A stretch of 64,000 nucleotides of DNA from contig NC_008555.1 of the NCBI RefSeq assembly GCF_000060285.1, positions 930,001-994,000 of the forward strand, given 5' to 3'. This DNA comes from Listeria welshimeri serovar 6b str. SLCC5334 (lineage in GTDB: Bacteria; Bacillota; Bacilli; Lactobacillales; Listeriaceae). The position numbers and the translations under genes were made by a program. Every line of letters begins with the position of its first letter. Position 1 is the first letter of the stretch. The notes below the pieces were generated by a model. The model made no database searches, was not told the origin of the DNA, and saw only the letters and a program-made list of their open reading frames with translations. This document shows positions 62,031 through 64,000 of this stretch, one piece after another.

Positions 62031-62877
62031 TCGTAATTTAAAAATTTACTTTCGTGATAGAACCGCTGTATTAATGTCGTTATTAACCGTTTTAATTATT
62101 ATTGGACTTTATGCAATCTTTTTAGGAAATAATATGGAAGAGATGTTTAAACAGGCTTCTGGAAAAACGACAGGGGTAGAAGAATTAGTAAATACTTGGG
62201 TGATTGCGGGAATTTTATCTATCACACCTGTCACAGTTTCGCTAGCTGTTTTTTCTTTGAAAGTACATGATGAAGAGGAGAGTATTGCGAGAAGTTTTGC
62301 AATAACACCTGCTTCCAGATGGCGCATTGTGGTGAGCTATATTGTTAGTGGCTTGGTTGCCTCATTTGTCCTTTCACTTATAACTCTTTTTGTTGGAGAA
62401 ATGTATATTTGGTTGACAGGAGGAGCGATTTTACCGCTTGAAAGTTGGTTGGGTTTAATTAGTACGATGTTAATTAATGTCATTTGTTGTAGTAGTATCA
62501 TGTTTTTTATTACTAGTATGGTAAAACAAGCGAGCGCATTTAGTTCTGTTTCCACTATTGTTGGTACCGTTATTGGTTTTATTGCCGGGATTTATTTACC
62601 GATTGGTTCTCTTCCAGACACGGTGCAAACAATTATGAAGTGTTTTCCGTTTACATATGGAGCATCCGCTATTCGTGAAATAATGACAAAAGCGCCTTTA
62701 CAACAAGTTTTTGCGGGGAATTCAAATGCAATGAACGCCACAAAAGAAATGATTGGTATTACCATTTATTGGGGCAATAAAACAGTGACGACGGGACTAA
62801 GTTTACTTATTTTAATTGCCTTTGCAGTCGTGTTTGGGGTGTTATCGGTCCTCCTCATGAAACGACAAACTAAATAA
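62023..62877 (+). CDS. ABC transporter permease (ABC-2 type)
   Basis: A 284-residue permease with six membrane helices. The first helix starts at about residue 18, a 50-residue extracytoplasmic loop follows, and SIARSFAITPASRWRIVVSY is the coupling segment. It overlaps the ATPase by eight bases and has RBS AAGGAGG. Last gene of the four-gene LytTR-DUF3021-ABC unit. The substrate is not known. Confidence 0.9.
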   Translation: MISRNLKIYFRDRTAVLMSLLTVLIIIGLYAIFLGNNMEEMFKQASGKTTGVEELVNTWVIAGILSITPVTVSLAVFSLKVHDEEESIARSFAITPASRWRIVVSYIVSGLVASFVLSLITLFVGEMYIWLTGGAILPLESWLGLISTMLINVICCSSIMFFITSMVKQASAFSSVSTIVGTVIGFIAGIYLPIGSLPDTVQTIMKCFPFTYGASAIREIMTKAPLQQVFAGNSNAMNATKEMIGITIYWGNKTVTTGLSLLILIAFAVVFGVLSVLLMKRQTK

Positions 62878-62958
62878 TTTTTGAATAAAAAAACAGCCGA
62901 AGTTCTCCTAATTATGCTATACTAATGGAATGTGAATGAATCTAGGAGGAAAATAACA

Positions 62959-64000
62959 ATGAGTCAAGATTTGCAAAAAGAAGTTGCTTCACGCAAAACG
63001 TTTGCGATTATTTCTCACCCGGATGCTGGGAAAACGACGATTACAGAACAATTATTATTATTCGGTGGCGTTATCCGTTCAGCTGGGACTGTAAAGGGAA
63101 AGAAATCTGGAAAGTTTGCGACAAGTGACTGGATGGAAATTGAAAAACAACGTGGAATCTCGGTAACGAGTTCTGTTATGCAGTTTGATTATAATGGATC
63201 AAGAATTAATATTTTGGATACACCAGGGCACTCTGATTTCAGTGAAGATACGTATCGAACATTAATGGCAGTGGATAGTGCTGTCATGGTTATTGATGCA
63301 GCCAAAGGTATTGAAGCACAAACCCTCAAATTATTCAAAGTTTGTCGGATGCGCGGAATTCCTATTTTTACGTTTATTAACAAAATGGACCGCCAAGGGA
63401 AAATGCCACTTGAACTCCTTGCTGAATTAGAAGAAGTTTTAGAAATTGAATCGTATCCAATGAACTGGCCAATTGGTATGGGAAAAGAGCTTGCTGGGCT
63501 TTATGATCGTTATCATCGTGTAATTGAACAATATCGCTCGGAAGAAGATGAGCGCTTCTTACCACTTGGTGAAGATGGTGATTTGAAGGAAGCGCACGAA
63601 ATTCAAAAATCACTCTATTATGATCAAGCATTGGAAGAAATAATGTTACTTGATGAAGCAGGTAATGATTTCAGCCGCGAACGTATTCTTGCGGGAGAAC
63701 AAACTCCAGTATTTTTTGGGAGTGCATTAACAAATTTTGGTGTAGAAACTTTCTTACGTACCTTTGTTGATTTTGCGCCAGCCCCTTCAAGCCACGAATC
63801 TAATGAAGGCATTATTGAAGCAGACAATCCGAAATTCTCTGGATTTATCTTCAAAATCCAAGCAAACATGAATCCTGCTCACCGAGATCGTATTGCTTTT
63901 ATTCGAATTTGTTCAGGCGAATTTGAGCGTGGAATGAATGTGACGTTAACCCGAACAGGAAAAAGTATCAAATTAGCTAATTCCACTCAGTTTATGGCAG
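62959..64000 (+). CDS. prfC: Peptide chain release factor 3, 3' end outside the window
   Basis: A translational GTPase that recycles RF1 and RF2 after peptide release. The visible 347 residues include G1 [10 protein letters not shown] (about residues 17-26), the switch-1 segment [12 protein letters not shown]3 [14 protein letters not shown] and G4 NKMDRQ. The sequence beyond G4 is RF3-like rather than EF-G-like. RBS AGGAGG. The reading frame is open at base 64000, so the C-terminal third is missing only because the window stops. Confidence 0.95.
   Translation, partial: MSQDLQKEVASRKTFAIISHPDAGKTTITEQLLLFGGVIRSAGTVKGKKSGKFATSDWMEIEKQRGISVTSSVMQFDYNGSRINILDTPGHSDFSEDTYRTLMAVDSAVMVIDAAKGIEAQTLKLFKVCRMRGIPIFTFINKMDRQGKMPLELLAELEEVLEIESYPMNWPIGMGKELAGLYDRYHRVIEQYRSEEDERFLPLGEDGDLKEAHEIQKSLYYDQALEEIMLLDEAGNDFSRERILAGEQTPVFFGSALTNFGVETFLRTFVDFAPAPSSHESNEGIIEADNPKFSGFIFKIQANMNPAHRDRIAFIRICSGEFERGMNVTLTRTGKSIKLANSTQFMA

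Overview
The window is a stretch of low-GC Firmicute chromosome that I read as Listeria sensu stricto (the L. monocytogenes / innocua / welshimeri group). The evidence is gene content and order recalled from the L. monocytogenes EGD-e map, roughly lmo0920 to lmo0988: coaA, an ABC pair with a TetR regulator, ltaS, srtA, lplA1, queG, fri, nagAB-nagR, tagO, lemA-htpX, spxH, relP, nadK, fabI, dltXABCD, rpiA, ilvE, prfC. Strong AGGAGG ribosome binding sites, sigma-A promoters, two sigma-B promoters and U-tailed terminators fit this. The species cannot be settled from sequence reading alone. There is no prophage, insertion sequence or CRISPR array.

Layout. 1-5.3 kb: a two-subunit permease (5' end cut by the window), pantothenate kinase, and an ABC exporter operon that ends in its own TetR-type regulator. 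5.3-13.7 kb: cell-surface and metabolic genes (lipoteichoic acid synthase, a DNA glycosylase, sortase A, lipoate ligase A). They are interrupted by a lipoprotein / unknown-protein pair that I do not recall from EGD-e, and end in a glycosyltransferase that has lost its catalytic half next to a tRNA-Gly gene. 14-24 kb: queuosine and tRNA-modification genes, a tiny sigma-B-driven membrane protein, a cluster with a divergent HSP90 and a TPR protein, the Dps-type ferritin with a PerR-type operator, and a ComEC/ComEA-like lipoprotein. 23.7-30.9 kb: an MFS transporter with a GntR regulator, an AI-2E-family permease, two tandem alpha/beta hydrolases, and small envelope-stress proteins including a LiaI/LiaH-like pair.

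30.9-34.1 kb is the most accessory-looking part: a frameshifted LPXTG surface-protein gene, a PrfA/Crp-type regulator and a small membrane protein, with several unexplained inverted and direct repeats between them. 34.1-46.5 kb returns to core genes: N-acetylglucosamine catabolism with its regulator, TagO, two U32-family proteins, LemA/HtpX, SpxH, and the relP-nadK-pseudouridine synthase operon. 46.5-52 kb carries fabI and the dltXABCD operon. The remainder holds rpiA, an acetyltransferase, an esterase, ilvE, two DrrAB-type ABC exporters (one with LytTR and DUF3021 partners), an MFS exporter, an M42 peptidase, glutathione peroxidase, and the 5' part of prfC, cut by the window end.

A theme is the Gram-positive envelope: LTA synthesis (ltaS), a broken glycosyltransferase of the LTA/WTA-decoration family, WTA initiation (tagO), D-alanylation (dlt), protein anchoring (srtA and a dead LPXTG substrate) and envelope-stress proteins. 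The best leads are an attenuator-like hairpin in the ltaS leader, the decayed LPXTG/PrfA-like module with its repeats, the lipoprotein pair beside srtA, and the HSP90-TPR cluster. Gene identities were made by reading motifs; no database search was possible. References to EGD-e are from memory.
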